Source: an uncultured Umboniibacter sp. (lineage in GTDB: Bacteria; Pseudomonadota; Gammaproteobacteria; Pseudomonadales; DSM-25080). From it: a stretch of DNA of 64,000 bases. The DNA lies in assembly GCF_947497555.1 (NCBI RefSeq), contig NZ_CANMGY010000007.1, positions 100,660 to 164,659 of the forward strand, read 5' to 3'. Position numbers and translations under genes: made by a program. Positions 17,793 to 27,020 of this stretch are shown piece by piece. Within the stretch, counting starts at the first letter, position 1; each line of letters opens with the position of its first letter. Under the pieces are notes generated by a model, which saw nothing but the letters and a program-made list of their open reading frames with translations, was not told where the DNA came from and searched no databases.

Positions 17793-19220
17793 ATGAAGAG
17801 TTATAGTCAGTTTTATATCAATGGTGCTTGGGTAGGTTCCCATTCAAAAGCTTTGACGTCGGTGATTAACCCGGCCACCGAAGCTGAGATCGCGACGGTC
17901 CCAGAGGGAAATGCACAGGATGTTCATGATGCGGTCATGGCAGCACGCGGTGCCTTCGAGAGTTGGTCCAATACGCCTTCAACGGAACGGGCAGCTATTA
18001 TCCGTCGCGTTGCAGACCTTCTTGATCAACGAGTCGACGAAATTGCGGCCGTTATTTCATCGGAATTAGGTTCACCCATCGCTCACGCGAAAGAGGTTCA
18101 GAGTGAAGAGCCCATCGTTGGTATGCGCATGTACGCCGATTTTTGTTCGATGATGGATGAAGATCAGGAGCAGGGAAATAGCCTGATTGTGAGAGAGGCT
18201 ATTGGCGTTTGTTCATTCATTAATCCTTGGAATTATCCGCTGTTACAGATCGTTGGTAAGGTAGCACCCGCACTGGCTGCGGGTTGCACCATGGTCGTCA
18301 AACCGTCCGAGGTCACGCCGCTTAATGCGTTCCTTCTTGCTGAAATTATGGACGAAGCTGGTGTGCCGGCTGGTGTTTTCAATCTTGTATCTGGGCTTGG
18401 TCCTGTGGTGGGTGAGGCGATGTGTGTCCATCCTGAGGTTGATATGGTGTCTTTCACCGGCTCTACCCGTGCGGGTGTTCGCATTGCAGAGTTAGCGGCG
18501 CCTTCGGTAAAGCGTGTATGCCAAGAGCTTGGCGGAAAGTCACCGATGATCATTACCGAAGACCTCAGCGCTGAGGATTTTGCTGGGGCAGTGGAATATG
18601 CCATGGGAGACGTAATGTTTAATAGCGGCCAAACTTGTACCGCATTGACTCGCCTGCTGGTACCGGCCTCTCGATTGGCGGAAGCTAATGCGGTTGCAAA
18701 AGCCTATGTTGATGGCCTGAAGGTTGGCGAACCGACCGACGAAGAGGCATTTTTAGGACCAATGAGTTCGGCTCAGCAGCGTAATACCGTGTTGAACTAT
18801 ATTCAGTTCGGAATTGATGAAGGTGCGGAGTTACTGACAGGTGGTGTTGATCGGCCTGCTGGGTTTTCCAGGGGCTTCTATGTTGCGCCAACAGTATTCT
18901 CCCAGGTTAATAATCAGATGCGTATCGCGCGCGAAGAGATTTTTGGACCAGTAACGTGTATTTTGCCCTATGAAAATCTAGCCGAGGCTATCACCGTGGC
19001 TAACGACACGCCCTACGGTTTAAGCTCGGCGGTTTGGGCTAGCTCTAAAGAAGCGGGATTAGCCATTGCGCGTAAGCTCCGTGCCGGTCAGGTTTATGTT
19101 AATGGTGGAGAGTACAACTTCCTCGCACCGTTCGGTGGCTATAAGCAATCGGGTAACGGGCGAGAGTGGGGTCGTGAAGCGATGCACGAGTTCATTGAGG
19201 TAAAAGCCATTCAGCTCTAA
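17793..19220 (+). CDS. NAD(P)-dependent aldehyde dehydrogenase
   Basis: Classical aldehyde dehydrogenase of 475 residues, oxidising an aldehyde to its acid. Motifs in order: NPWNYPL (about 147-153) at the cofactor site, cofactor lysine in VKPSEVTP, FTGSTRAG, the general base Glu in QELGGKSP, and the nucleophile cysteine in NSGQTCTAL. The C-terminal PFGGYKQSGNGRE is typical. Substrate is uncertain; broad-specificity ALDHs of this subgroup act on aliphatic or aromatic aldehydes. An aminoaldehyde role next to the polyamine genes is possible but unsupported by position. It lies 22 bases after the YqaA-like gene. Confidence 0.92.
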   Translation: MKSYSQFYINGAWVGSHSKALTSVINPATEAEIATVPEGNAQDVHDAVMAARGAFESWSNTPSTERAAIIRRVADLLDQRVDEIAAVISSELGSPIAHAKEVQSEEPIVGMRMYADFCSMMDEDQEQGNSLIVREAIGVCSFINPWNYPLLQIVGKVAPALAAGCTMVVKPSEVTPLNAFLLAEIMDEAGVPAGVFNLVSGLGPVVGEAMCVHPEVDMVSFTGSTRAGVRIAELAAPSVKRVCQELGGKSPMIITEDLSAEDFAGAVEYAMGDVMFNSGQTCTALTRLLVPASRLAEANAVAKAYVDGLKVGEPTDEEAFLGPMSSAQQRNTVLNYIQFGIDEGAELLTGGVDRPAGFSRGFYVAPTVFSQVNNQMRIAREEIFGPVTCILPYENLAEAITVANDTPYGLSSAVWASSKEAGLAIARKLRAGQVYVNGGEYNFLAPFGGYKQSGNGREWGREAMHEFIEVKAIQL

Positions 19221-19233
19221 GTAGATTACTTGG

Positions 19234-19264
19234 GTTTGCTGCCATGTTGAGAATGGCGGCAAAC
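19234..19264. terminator. 12-bp hairpin between the aldehyde dehydrogenase gene and dnaE2
   Basis: The arms gtttgctgccat (19234-19245) and atggcggcaaac (19253-19264) pair with one G-T. Neither side has a real T run, so it may be a weak or Rho-assisted terminator between two convergent genes. Confidence 0.5.
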
Positions 19265-19321
19265 GGCCTAGTTAGTTTGCAAAAATTAATTATTTATTCT
19301 GAATATCATTTCTCCTATTGC

Positions 19322-22300
19322 TCAGTGGAAGTCACGAGAGCGATGCTCTGAATTCAGTAAGTGGCTGATATCGCTAATATGCCCCGCTTTAATATGAATT
19401 AAGGTATTGGTATCGCCCTCGGGCTTTAATTGCGGTGGGTCAACTCGCTCAATTACCCCTTTGATGTGCAGTAGCTGACCGGCAAGAAGAGCCTTTCTGC
19501 ATCGCTCTTGAACCGCTTTCTCTACAATGACATTGTGATTACCCGTGTGATCTTCCAATGTCAGAAACACTAGGCCCGATGCAGTGCTTGGGCGTTGTCG
19601 GCAACTGACAATGCCGGCAATTTGTACCCATCTACCCTGGTGGAGGGAATAGCTGTCCAGAGCGCTCGTGCAGCAACTCACAGGACTAGTTTGCTGTAAC
19701 AAGGCTAATGGGTGTTCCTTTAGCGTGATACCGGTATATTGATAATCATCTGCGAGTTGTTCCCACTGTGATGGCTCCGCAAAGCTAACCTGAGTTCGCT
19801 CAATATTGTCATGCTTGAGTACCGCTTCAGATACGCCCTGTACTAACCAGTGACTCAAATACTTATTACCATCAAGCCTACTGAAAGCACCGGCAGCGAT
19901 TAATTTCTCAAGCTGATCAATCGCCAGTTGGCAGCGCTTCTTTGTGTCATTAGCTCCAGTGAAACTCCGCTTAGTTCGTTGGCTAATAATCTCCTCTGCA
20001 GAGGACTGAGAAAAGCCTTTAATTTGCCGAAAACCAACCCTTAGTAATGGAGGCTGGGGGCTATCTTGATCTGCATCTCCAGGGTTAGCTGGTGAAGTTT
20101 CTGTTGAGGTTGGTTGTTGTAGGAGCCCAGCTTGAATTTCTAACTGATAATCCCAGTCACTACAGTTGATATCAATAGGAAGGATGACTACGCCGTGGCG
20201 CTTTGCATCCTGCAAGAGTTGCGATGGACTATAGAAACCCATCGGTTGACTATTTAGTAAGCCGAGGTAGAACGCCGCGGGGTAGTGGCTCTTTAACCAT
20301 GCAGAAATATACACGAGAAGCGCAAAGCTAGCCGCGTGAGATTCTGGGAAGCCATAGTCACCAAAGCCCTCCATTTGGCGGAATAAGCGTTCGGCAAAAT
20401 CGAGACTATGCCCTCGTTCTAGCATTCCTGTAATCACGGGCTCCTTGAATTTAGCCAGCTCACCATTGCGTCGCCAATTAGCCATTGCACGTCTGAGTTG
20501 ATCGGCTTGGCCGCCGCTAAAACCCGCTGCAACCATAGCGAGTTTGATAACCTGTTCTTGAAATATGGGCACACCTAGTGTTCTGTCTAGAACTGATTTC
20601 ACCGCTTTATTAGCATAATCAATTTGCTCCAACCCCTGACGTCTTCGTAAATAGGGGTGCACCATATCGCCCTGAATTGGACCGGGCCTTACTAGGGCCA
20701 CTTCAATGACTAGATCATAAAAGCAACTCGGCTGAAGGCGCGGCAGCATATTCATCTGAGCTCGCGATTCAACCTGGAAGACTCCGATACTATCGCCTCT
20801 GCTGAGCATGGCATAGGTTTTAGCACAGTCATCTGGGATACTTGCCAAGCTGATGGGATTTGGGCTGTAAGCATTAATGGCGGTGAGAGATTTCTGGATG
20901 GCACTCAACATACCTAGGGCCAGCACGTCGATTTTTAGAAGCCCTAGGGCTTCAATGTCATCCTTGTCCCATTGAATAATCGTCCGGCCCTCCATGGCTG
21001 CATTCTCAATGGGAACCAAGGAATAAACGGGCGCGTCGGTCACAATAAAACCGCCTACATGTTGGGATAAATGTCGCGGCATTCCTAGGATTTCCTTAAT
21101 CAAAAAGGCGTAGTGCTTAGTGATCGGGGAGCGAATTGATAAATTCGCTTCGCTTAGCCGGCTTTCTAAGTCGCCAGATCTATCCCACCAAGCCAGACTC
21201 TTTGCCAGTTTATTAACTACTACGGCATCTAGACCAATGGCTTTACCTACATCTCTGATCGCACTGCGAGGCCGATAGGTGATCACTGTGGCTGCTAACG
21301 CAGCTCTGTCACGGCCGTATTTTTTGTAGATATATTGAATGACTTCTTCACGACGTTGGTGTTCGAAATCCACATCAATGTCGGGCGGTTCATTTCGCTC
21401 CTTTGAGATAAATCGTTCGAACAGCAAGTCTGACTGCGCTGGGTCAACTTCGGTAATGAAGAGCGCATAGCAAACAGCAGAGTTAGCTGCCGAACCTCGT
21501 CCTTGGCACAGAATACCTTGGTTTCTGGCGAATTGGACGATGTCATGAACAGTAAGAAAGTAGTGTTCGTAGCTGAGCTCACGAATGACTTTGAGTTCAT
21601 AGCTGATTTGTTTCATAACTTTATCATTGGTGCCGGTAGGCCACCGTTTTTGACATCCGTGGTGAACCAGTTCGCTTAGCCACTCACTGGGTGTTTTGCT
21701 ATGGGGCACTAACTCGGCGGGGTAGTTATAACGTAGTTCATCCAAGGAAAAGTAACATTGCTGGGCAATATAAATAGATTCCTTGATAAGCGCTTCAGGA
21801 AAACGCCGATGGACTTGCTGGAGACTCTGTAGGGCGGATTCTCTGTTCTTACTCGCTTGGAATCCTAGTTCAGCCAACGTGGTGTTGTAGTGGATAGCAG
21901 TTAAGACATCAAGTAATGGCTGCCTGTCAGCATGGTGCATGCGGACATTGCCGACACAGGTCATCATGAGACTATATTCATTAGCAAGGTGTAAGCACTG
22001 TTGGTAATGGGCAATGAACTGCGCTTCAAGGTGATATTGCACACCCACCCAGAGCCCTTTGGGGAATGCTTTCGCTAGTGCAGGAGCTAGTTGGTAGCAA
22101 TGCTGACTAACCGAGCTGACAAACCATATTGCTAAGCAAGACTTTAAACCATGCTGTAAATCCTCTAGCTCTAGCTGATAACGACCTTTTTCGGAACGCC
22201 TTCTAGCCTTGGTGATCAATGCAGAAATCTGACCGTAAGCATCTCTGTTAGGAGCAAGTAGGATGAGTTCGGCAATTGGGGTGTTATGGTCGCCAATCTT

Positions 22301-22501
22301 AAAATAACTACCAATCACTAAGTCAATGTCACGCTGACTTGCGGCAACATGGGCTTTTACCACACCAGCTAGCGAGCACTCGTCCGTTATGGCGATGGCG
22401 TCATAGCCCATGTCATCAGCTTGATCGACCAGCTCCTCGGGGTGTGATGCACTTTGTAGAAAACTGAAGTTACTACGGCAAAATAACTCGGCATATTGCA
22501 T
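19322..22501 (-). CDS. dnaE2: Error-prone DNA polymerase III alpha subunit DnaE2 (ImuC)
   Basis: Translesion polymerase of the C family, 1059 residues, shorter than replicative DnaE (about 1160). It begins with a PHP domain (YAELFCRSNFSFLQ...DECSLAGV). The palm has the catalytic aspartates in PPDIDVDFEH, followed by RAALAATVITYRPRSA. Helix-hairpin-helix and OB-fold regions follow, with VQIAGIVSCRQRPSTASG near residue 940. It is the last gene of imuA-imuB-dnaE2, six bases after imuB, under the LexA-type boxes upstream of imuA. The known role is SOS-induced mutagenesis and damage tolerance together with ImuB and the beta clamp. Confidence 0.95.
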   Translation of the reverse strand: MQYAELFCRSNFSFLQSASHPEELVDQADDMGYDAIAITDECSLAGVVKAHVAASQRDIDLVIGSYFKIGDHNTPIAELILLAPNRDAYGQISALITKARRRSEKGRYQLELEDLQHGLKSCLAIWFVSSVSQHCYQLAPALAKAFPKGLWVGVQYHLEAQFIAHYQQCLHLANEYSLMMTCVGNVRMHHADRQPLLDVLTAIHYNTTLAELGFQASKNRESALQSLQQVHRRFPEALIKESIYIAQQCYFSLDELRYNYPAELVPHSKTPSEWLSELVHHGCQKRWPTGTNDKVMKQISYELKVIRELSYEHYFLTVHDIVQFARNQGILCQGRGSAANSAVCYALFITEVDPAQSDLLFERFISKERNEPPDIDVDFEHQRREEVIQYIYKKYGRDRAALAATVITYRPRSAIRDVGKAIGLDAVVVNKLAKSLAWWDRSGDLESRLSEANLSIRSPITKHYAFLIKEILGMPRHLSQHVGGFIVTDAPVYSLVPIENAAMEGRTIIQWDKDDIEALGLLKIDVLALGMLSAIQKSLTAINAYSPNPISLASIPDDCAKTYAMLSRGDSIGVFQVESRAQMNMLPRLQPSCFYDLVIEVALVRPGPIQGDMVHPYLRRRQGLEQIDYANKAVKSVLDRTLGVPIFQEQVIKLAMVAAGFSGGQADQLRRAMANWRRNGELAKFKEPVITGMLERGHSLDFAERLFRQMEGFGDYGFPESHAASFALLVYISAWLKSHYPAAFYLGLLNSQPMGFYSPSQLLQDAKRHGVVILPIDINCSDWDYQLEIQAGLLQQPTSTETSPANPGDADQDSPQPPLLRVGFRQIKGFSQSSAEEIISQRTKRSFTGANDTKKRCQLAIDQLEKLIAAGAFSRLDGNKYLSHWLVQGVSEAVLKHDNIERTQVSFAEPSQWEQLADDYQYTGITLKEHPLALLQQTSPVSCCTSALDSYSLHQGRWVQIAGIVSCRQRPSTASGLVFLTLEDHTGNHNVIVEKAVQERCRKALLAGQLLHIKGVIERVDPPQLKPEGDTNTLIHIKAGHISDISHLLNSEHRSRDFH

Positions 22502-22507
22502 GGCTAA

Positions 22508-23926
22508 CTACGCGAAGATACCCTGAACAAACCATCTGCGGTTAATAAGGTCTTTGTAGACCCAGTAGCGCAGCCCTCGATCACTCTTAGCTATGTAATA
22601 GTCTCTTTGGCAGCGTGAATCCCACCATTGAGTGTCGATGCGTTCAGGGCCCTGAAGCAAATTTAACACCTGCCCTTCAAAGATCATTTGCTTGCCACGT
22701 TGAAGAATGAGTTTGGGAGACTTAAACAACCAAGTAGGGCGCTTAGCATGATTTAAGCTGCCCTGATCAACGGCTCCTAGCTCATCCGGGCGATGACTTG
22801 TTGGGGTTTTAAGGTAACTGATTCGGTCTCTACCAAGTCTTGCCTCAAGGGTCTCCACAAGCTGTTGGTCTAATGGCCTTGATAGAGACTCTGGAAATAA
22901 ATCGTCGGCAATCTCAAGGCTTAACGGTCTATGGACAGACTCTAGTGCCACTTGATTGATCGCCCGTTTGATAGGTTGTTTCTCACTTTGTAACTGGGTT
23001 AGCTTCAACATAGAAGCCACGTTATTCTTACAGGCTTCTACCCCTATATGAAGGCGATGTAGGTAGCGTTGCTCATTACGTAACTGCCAGCGTAGCTCGA
23101 TACAATGCTGCTGGTGTTGGCGTAAAAAGCGCTGCAATTTTTCCAGCTGAAGCTCGAATGCCGGTTGAATCTCACTGAGGTTACTAACGGATTGTAGGCT
23201 GTAGCTTTCCTCGTGGAACTGAGGTGGGGTGATATGAGGTTTTCGCACATCTCCCTTTAAGCCATACAGGCGGCTTAGGTAATCCATAAAAAAATGACTT
23301 TGTCGGTGCCCGAGCGCGTGTGAGGGAAGTTGTTTAACTTGGCCAACGGTTTTTAACCCTAAATTAGCGAGTCGTTGAATGGTTTTCGAATCACAGTTGA
23401 GGTTTGCGATAGTTTGCTCATTGATAAGATGCTGTATTTTACTGAGATCAATGCTGTTATTTCGAATAACTGTTTCGCTATCAAAGTTAAGGTTGTGACT
23501 AAGTAAGATGGCGGCTTCGGGCGTATTACCTAAGCCAAATTGCAGGTGATGGGTAGTCAGCAGATGACTAGTTTGGATTTTTTCCTTTAGTTTAAGCCAG
23601 CCACCATGGACGTTAAGGCAGCCTGTTAAATCTAGTAATAAGCGGTCACCGGATGGGATGCTGACATGTGGGGTAAACGCTCGACAAAAGTCGGCGAGTT
23701 GTTGCAGTCGTAGAGACTCGCTCTGGTGATCTCGATCTTTAATTTCTAATTCGGAATATAGCGCCCAAGCTGTGACTAAAGATTGTCCAGCACGAATACC
23801 CTGACTTGAAGCCAGGGCATTACAGAACTTGATACGATGATTTTCAGATACTGCGAGTGGTGCCTTGGCGCTATGCGAATAAGCCTCTACAGGCAGTAAT
23901 GGAAGATAAATGCACAGCCAAAGCAT
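22508..23926 (-). CDS. imuB: ImuB, inactive Y-family polymerase homologue
   Basis: Y-family DNA polymerase homologue of 472 residues that acts as hub between the beta clamp, ImuA and DnaE2. The N terminus MLWLCIYLPLLPVEA replaces the metal-binding DMDAFF motif of active Y-family enzymes. The second acidic site is LDLTGC (about 97-102) instead of SIDE. The catalytic carboxylates therefore appear missing, as expected for ImuB. The helix-hairpin-helix (LANLGLKTVGQVKQLP) and the little-finger region are present. The C-terminal GPERIDTQWWD and RDYYIAKSDRGLRYWVYKD are typical ImuB tails. It starts four bases from the imuA stop and its ribosome site lies inside imuA. Confidence 0.95.
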   Translation of the reverse strand: MLWLCIYLPLLPVEAYSHSAKAPLAVSENHRIKFCNALASSQGIRAGQSLVTAWALYSELEIKDRDHQSESLRLQQLADFCRAFTPHVSIPSGDRLLLDLTGCLNVHGGWLKLKEKIQTSHLLTTHHLQFGLGNTPEAAILLSHNLNFDSETVIRNNSIDLSKIQHLINEQTIANLNCDSKTIQRLANLGLKTVGQVKQLPSHALGHRQSHFFMDYLSRLYGLKGDVRKPHITPPQFHEESYSLQSVSNLSEIQPAFELQLEKLQRFLRQHQQHCIELRWQLRNEQRYLHRLHIGVEACKNNVASMLKLTQLQSEKQPIKRAINQVALESVHRPLSLEIADDLFPESLSRPLDQQLVETLEARLGRDRISYLKTPTSHRPDELGAVDQGSLNHAKRPTWLFKSPKLILQRGKQMIFEGQVLNLLQGPERIDTQWWDSRCQRDYYIAKSDRGLRYWVYKDLINRRWFVQGIFA

Positions 23927-23929
23927 CAG

Positions 23930-24679
23930 TCACTGCCATACAATCTGACGCTGAGCAGGGTCACTGTGTGACGGCATAGGAAGAGCATTTCTACGATTGC
24001 TCTTAGGCACCTCAAGCTGAATGACATTGCATTGCTTATCTCTAATTTCTTCGTCTATAGGTAGCTCTATCTGCTGTCCTGCCCAGGTGCCAGTTTGCTT
24101 CAAGACTTGAAGTGCTAATTGCCCATCATTAGGCGTTAAGCTAAGGCGTAGTTTTGCTGGAGATGGCTGTTCTGCAAAGCGGCTGTCACGATACTGAATA
24201 TGCAGGCAGTCACTGCTTTTAGCAGCATGTTGGATACGGCGGAGGTCCTTAGTTGCGATGTCATGATTACCAAACCATGAGATCACTGCGCTACATGTAC
24301 CCGCTTTCAAAGCTTGTTCAGTAGCCCAAAGTAGCTCCTTACTGTTACGTGGGTGAATCATGAGGACTCGACTACTATTTACGCCAGCTGCCTCTAGGGC
24401 AGGGCCGTAGGGTGTGAAGGGTGGGGCAATAAAAGCCACCCATTTTTCAGTCTGACTAAGTTTGGCAATAGCAGGAAGCAAAAAACTTAATTCGCCGCCA
24501 CCATGCTGAGAGCATAATAGTTCCGTAGCAACAGACATTGGCCAACCACCTTGTTCTAGCTGATCGTTAAGCGGGCGGTAGTGGGTATCAACAGCCTTGA
24601 GTGTCAATCGGGTGCTTTGGTTCTTTACGCACCAAATATCATGCCTAGAGTCGATAATGTCTTTAAGTTCTGCTTTCAT
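23930..24679 (-). CDS. imuA: ImuA, RecA/SulA-like SOS mutagenesis protein
   Basis: First gene of the mutagenesis cassette, a 249-residue RecA-fold protein. It keeps the GGWPMSVATELL and GGGELSFLLPAIAKL segments, but the Walker A of RecA is not intact, as is usual for ImuA. The basic, glutamine-rich C terminus (DPAQRQIVW) resembles other ImuA proteins. GGAG precedes the ATG. Two adjacent LexA-type boxes lie 15-48 bases upstream of the start. The family role, from work in Caulobacter, Mycobacterium and Pseudomonas, is to act with ImuB and DnaE2 in induced mutagenesis. Confidence 0.9.
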   Translation of the reverse strand: MKAELKDIIDSRHDIWCVKNQSTRLTLKAVDTHYRPLNDQLEQGGWPMSVATELLCSQHGGGELSFLLPAIAKLSQTEKWVAFIAPPFTPYGPALEAAGVNSSRVLMIHPRNSKELLWATEQALKAGTCSAVISWFGNHDIATKDLRRIQHAAKSSDCLHIQYRDSRFAEQPSPAKLRLSLTPNDGQLALQVLKQTGTWAGQQIELPIDEEIRDKQCNVIQLEVPKSNRRNALPMPSHSDPAQRQIVWQ

Positions 24680-24694
24680 GCTTATCTCCGTTAA

Positions 24695-24710
24695 CTGTTT
24701 TTATATACAG
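24695..24710 (-). promoter_or_regulatory. LexA (SOS) box 1 upstream of imuA
   Basis: On the minus strand this reads CTGTATATAAAAACAG, an exact CTGT-N8-ACAG match to the gammaproteobacterial LexA consensus, with the typical AT-rich centre. It lies 15 bases before the imuA start codon. Confidence 0.9.
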
Positions 24711-24711
24711 T

Positions 24712-24727
24712 ATGTTTATTTATACAG
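24712..24727 (-). promoter_or_regulatory. LexA box 2, one mismatch, adjacent to box 1
   Basis: On the minus strand this reads CTGTATAAATAAACAT, which is CTGT-N8-ACAT, one mismatch in the second half. It is separated from box 1 by a single base, so the centres are 17 bp apart. It probably supports cooperative LexA binding. Confidence 0.7.
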
Positions 24728-25020
24728 TATAAAGTGGAGATTGCAAACTTTTTTCTTCGTGGACAAGGATTCAGGACTTTTAGTGCAAAGCGCTTAAGGC
24801 TCTCTCGTCACTATCTCGTCACTACCCCTCATAACAGGCACGCCGCAGGGATGGCAATAGGAAGTTAGCTAAAAGTTGTAAGATTGAGGCTTGGCGTCTC
24901 AGCCGCCAGCTACGAGTGGCGATTGGGACTGGCAGATAACTAGCTAATAGGTAGTGCTTGAGTTGCTTTGCTGGAAAGTGGTAATGGCGCTGTGAGTCTT
25001 AGAGTGCTACTGAAGAATTG
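24728..25020. other. Intergenic region with a CTCGTCACTA direct repeat
   Basis: No gene is supported. The sequence ctcgtcacta occurs twice, at 24805-24814 and 24817-24826, followed by cccctc. It resembles the (G)TGAG-rich degenerate repeats seen at 26323-26353. The imuA promoter lies at the left end; rsmE ends at the right. Confidence 0.5.
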
Positions 25021-25734
25021 CTACCAGTTATAGAGTGAGGCAATGAGCGCTGGGATAGCCGTCTCAACGCGTAGAATATTTGGCCCCATATGGCCACAGT
25101 TAAAACCAACTTCTTTAAATTTGCTTATTTCATAGGGAATAAAGCCGCCTTCTGGGCCAACAGCTAGTGTGCAGGGTTTGTTCAGCGAATGAGGTATTGG
25201 TGCTTCTACACCTGGATGTGCCACTAAGGGATAGCTGTTCTCAATTAGGTCAGGTAACTCATCTTCAACGAATGGTTTAAAGCGCTTACGAAGTTCAATT
25301 TTTGGTAGTTGGGTATCTCTGGACTGTTCAAGCCCAAGAGTCAATTGCTCTAGTAGACCCTGCTCCGAGAGAATTGGAGTTTGCCAAAAACTCTTTTCAA
25401 CACGATAGCTGTTGATGAGATAGAGTTCTTCAACCCCCATTGAGGTAATCGTTTGTAGAATCCGTTTGAGCATCTTTGGGCGTGGCAGAGCCAAAATGAT
25501 ACGCAGCGGCTTCTTGGGTGGCGGGGGAGTGTCCAGCGTAAAACGAATTTCTGCAGACTGCTCATTCAATTGTTCAATGATGCCGCTACCAATGAGCCCA
25601 TCGACCATCCCGACTCGTATTGAATCGCCCACGCTCGCTCGGTGAACCAATAGAATGTGTTGCAGGCGGTGATCTGAAATACGAACAACGTTGTTGTCGC
25701 GGAGATCGCTTGGGAATAGTAAAAGTAGATTCAT
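25021..25734 (-). CDS. rsmE: 16S rRNA (uracil(1498)-N(3))-methyltransferase RsmE
   Basis: SPOUT-family methyltransferase of 237 residues that modifies U1498 in helix 44 of 16S rRNA using S-adenosylmethionine. A PUA-like N-terminal domain (HRLQHILLVHRASVGDSIRV) is followed by the knotted SPOUT domain with GPEGGFIPYEI and the C-terminal LRVETAIPALI. The latter appears as GPNILRVETA where many RsmE proteins have GPRILRTETA, so the protein is a slightly divergent member. It is monocistronic, upstream of and pointing towards the imu cassette. Confidence 0.9.
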   Translation of the reverse strand: MNLLLLFPSDLRDNNVVRISDHRLQHILLVHRASVGDSIRVGMVDGLIGSGIIEQLNEQSAEIRFTLDTPPPPKKPLRIILALPRPKMLKRILQTITSMGVEELYLINSYRVEKSFWQTPILSEQGLLEQLTLGLEQSRDTQLPKIELRKRFKPFVEDELPDLIENSYPLVAHPGVEAPIPHSLNKPCTLAVGPEGGFIPYEISKFKEVGFNCGHMGPNILRVETAIPALIASLYNW

Positions 25735-25854
25735 AGCGCTATTCTAGCGCTAGGGAACCATAGGCGATAGTTTTTCAATTAAATAGTCGCCAATTTAATT
25801 TCTCGCCAAGGCAATATAGCCAGGTGGGTACTCAGTTAGCGAAAGGAGAGGCCA

Positions 25855-26304
25855 GTGGAGTGGTATTGCCAGTCATTTGCGGAGCTCAGCGCAAAGCATA
25901 TGTATCAAATTCTTAAGTTGCGTCAGGATGTCTTCGTCGTTGAACAGGATTGTGCTTTTCCGGATATAGATGGGATTGATCCAGAGGTGTGGCATTTTTA
26001 CGGTGTCGATAACGATGAAGTGGTTGCGTATACCCGTCTAATTGATGCCGGTATTAGTTATTCTGCGGCACTGTCGATAGGGCGTGTAGTGATTGTCCCG
26101 GAAGCTCGAGGGACCGGTTTGAGTTATGAGTTAATGGAGCGCTCAATTATTGAAGTACGAAAGCTATTTGGTAATCATGACATTAAGATTGGCGCTCAGT
26201 CGCACCTTGCGGGCATGTATGGGAAGCTGGGCTTCATCCAAAGTTCTGATGAATATCTGGAAGATGGCATCCCGCATATTACGATGACCCTCAAGGGGGA
26301 GTAA
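25855..26304 (+). CDS. elaA: GNAT family N-acetyltransferase ElaA
   Basis: GNAT acetyltransferase of 149 residues in the ElaA group, substrate unknown. The conserved LRQDVFVVEQDCAFPDIDGID stretch (about 22-42) and the acetyl-CoA loop PEARGTGLSYELM (about 82-94) are present. So are the C-terminal GKLGF and DGIPHITM. The start is a GTG at 25855 with GGAGAGG just upstream, giving the usual MEWYCQSF-type beginning. It is divergent from rsmE and convergent with the TetR gene. Confidence 0.9.
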   Translation: MEWYCQSFAELSAKHMYQILKLRQDVFVVEQDCAFPDIDGIDPEVWHFYGVDNDEVVAYTRLIDAGISYSAALSIGRVVIVPEARGTGLSYELMERSIIEVRKLFGNHDIKIGAQSHLAGMYGKLGFIQSSDEYLEDGIPHITMTLKGE

Positions 26305-26414
26305 TTTCATCGGTGGCCGGGAAGGCGTGAAGCGAGAGATGAGAGACGTGAGGCGCGAACTGCGAAGCTGAATAAGCCTAGCGCTGGGTAAGAAACGCTA
26401 GACCTGCAAGCTAG
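26305..26414. repeat. GAGA/TGAG-rich degenerate repeat and nested inverted repeats
   Basis: Between two convergent genes the sequence agcgagagatgagagacgtg (26331 onward) repeats the unit gaga/tgag several times. It is followed by an inverted repeat ctagcg (26378-26383) with cgctag (26396-26401). No T run follows, so a terminator is not certain. The repeat type recurs in mirror orientation near 24805 and 53960. Confidence 0.4.
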
Positions 26415-27020
26415 TTAGGCTAATGCCGCTTCACGATTGCTTAGGGCATCTACCATGCTGATAAGCATGTCAGCAGATGAAGCTTTCAAATGCCCCGTGT
26501 AGTGTTTGATTAACAGGTTGGCTGCAGCGCCACTGACGAGGCTGGATTGTGCCGTGTCTAAGTGAAGGTCGCCTATGGTGCGATCTATTAGGACTTCAAT
26601 TCCAGCAATGAAGTTGTGCAGTGGTAGGCCGGCTTCAAGTATCAAGAAGCCTAAGTTTGGATCATTAGTGATATTGTCACGTAAGAGATCAAAACCAATG
26701 CGTAATCGAGCACTTGCATCGCTCACTTTCACTTCATCAATATCCACAATGACTCGCGATACTGCACCATCAATTAGTTTATCGGCAACGGCACTCATCA
26801 TTGAGGTCTTACTAATAAAGTAGTTATAGAACGTCCCGAGAGCCACTTCGGCGGTAACCGTAATTTCTTGGATGGTAATTTCATCAGCAGGCTTCGTTAA
26901 TAGTAGCATTTCCGCTGCTTCGATCAGCTTATTTCGAGTGCGTTCTCGTTTTCGCAGATTAGGCCCTCGCGGACGCTTAGGGGTATCGATACCTTGGTTA
27001 TCGGTCATATGGGCTCTCAT
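26415..27020 (-). CDS. TetR/AcrR family transcriptional regulator
   Basis: A 201-residue TetR-type repressor. The N-terminal helix-turn-helix is seen around residues 46-70 (EITIQEITVTAEVALGTFYN, then YFISKTSM), preceded by a basic arm rich in Arg and Lys. The C-terminal half is a ligand or dimerisation domain without an obvious family label. Two ATG codons are possible, at 27020 and 27008; the latter has GAGAG upstream. It is divergent from the type II secretion operon, with 425 bases between, so it may regulate itself or that operon. No target is proven. Confidence 0.85.
   Translation of the reverse strand: MRAHMTDNQGIDTPKRPRGPNLRKRERTRNKLIEAAEMLLLTKPADEITIQEITVTAEVALGTFYNYFISKTSMMSAVADKLIDGAVSRVIVDIDEVKVSDASARLRIGFDLLRDNITNDPNLGFLILEAGLPLHNFIAGIEVLIDRTIGDLHLDTAQSSLVSGAAANLLIKHYTGHLKASSADMLISMVDALSNREAALA

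Noticed and set aside
19234..19264. A second attenuator-like structure
   Set aside because: The hairpin lacks a T run on either strand and lies between convergent genes, so a simple transcription-end structure is more likely.
19322..24679. Truncated or degraded polymerase genes
   Set aside because: ImuB lacks catalytic acids and DnaE2 is shorter than DnaE, but both are normal for these families and all three frames are complete.
24597..24797. 66-codon plus-strand frame across the imuA start
   Set aside because: It overlaps imuA and the LexA boxes in antisense and has no supporting signal.
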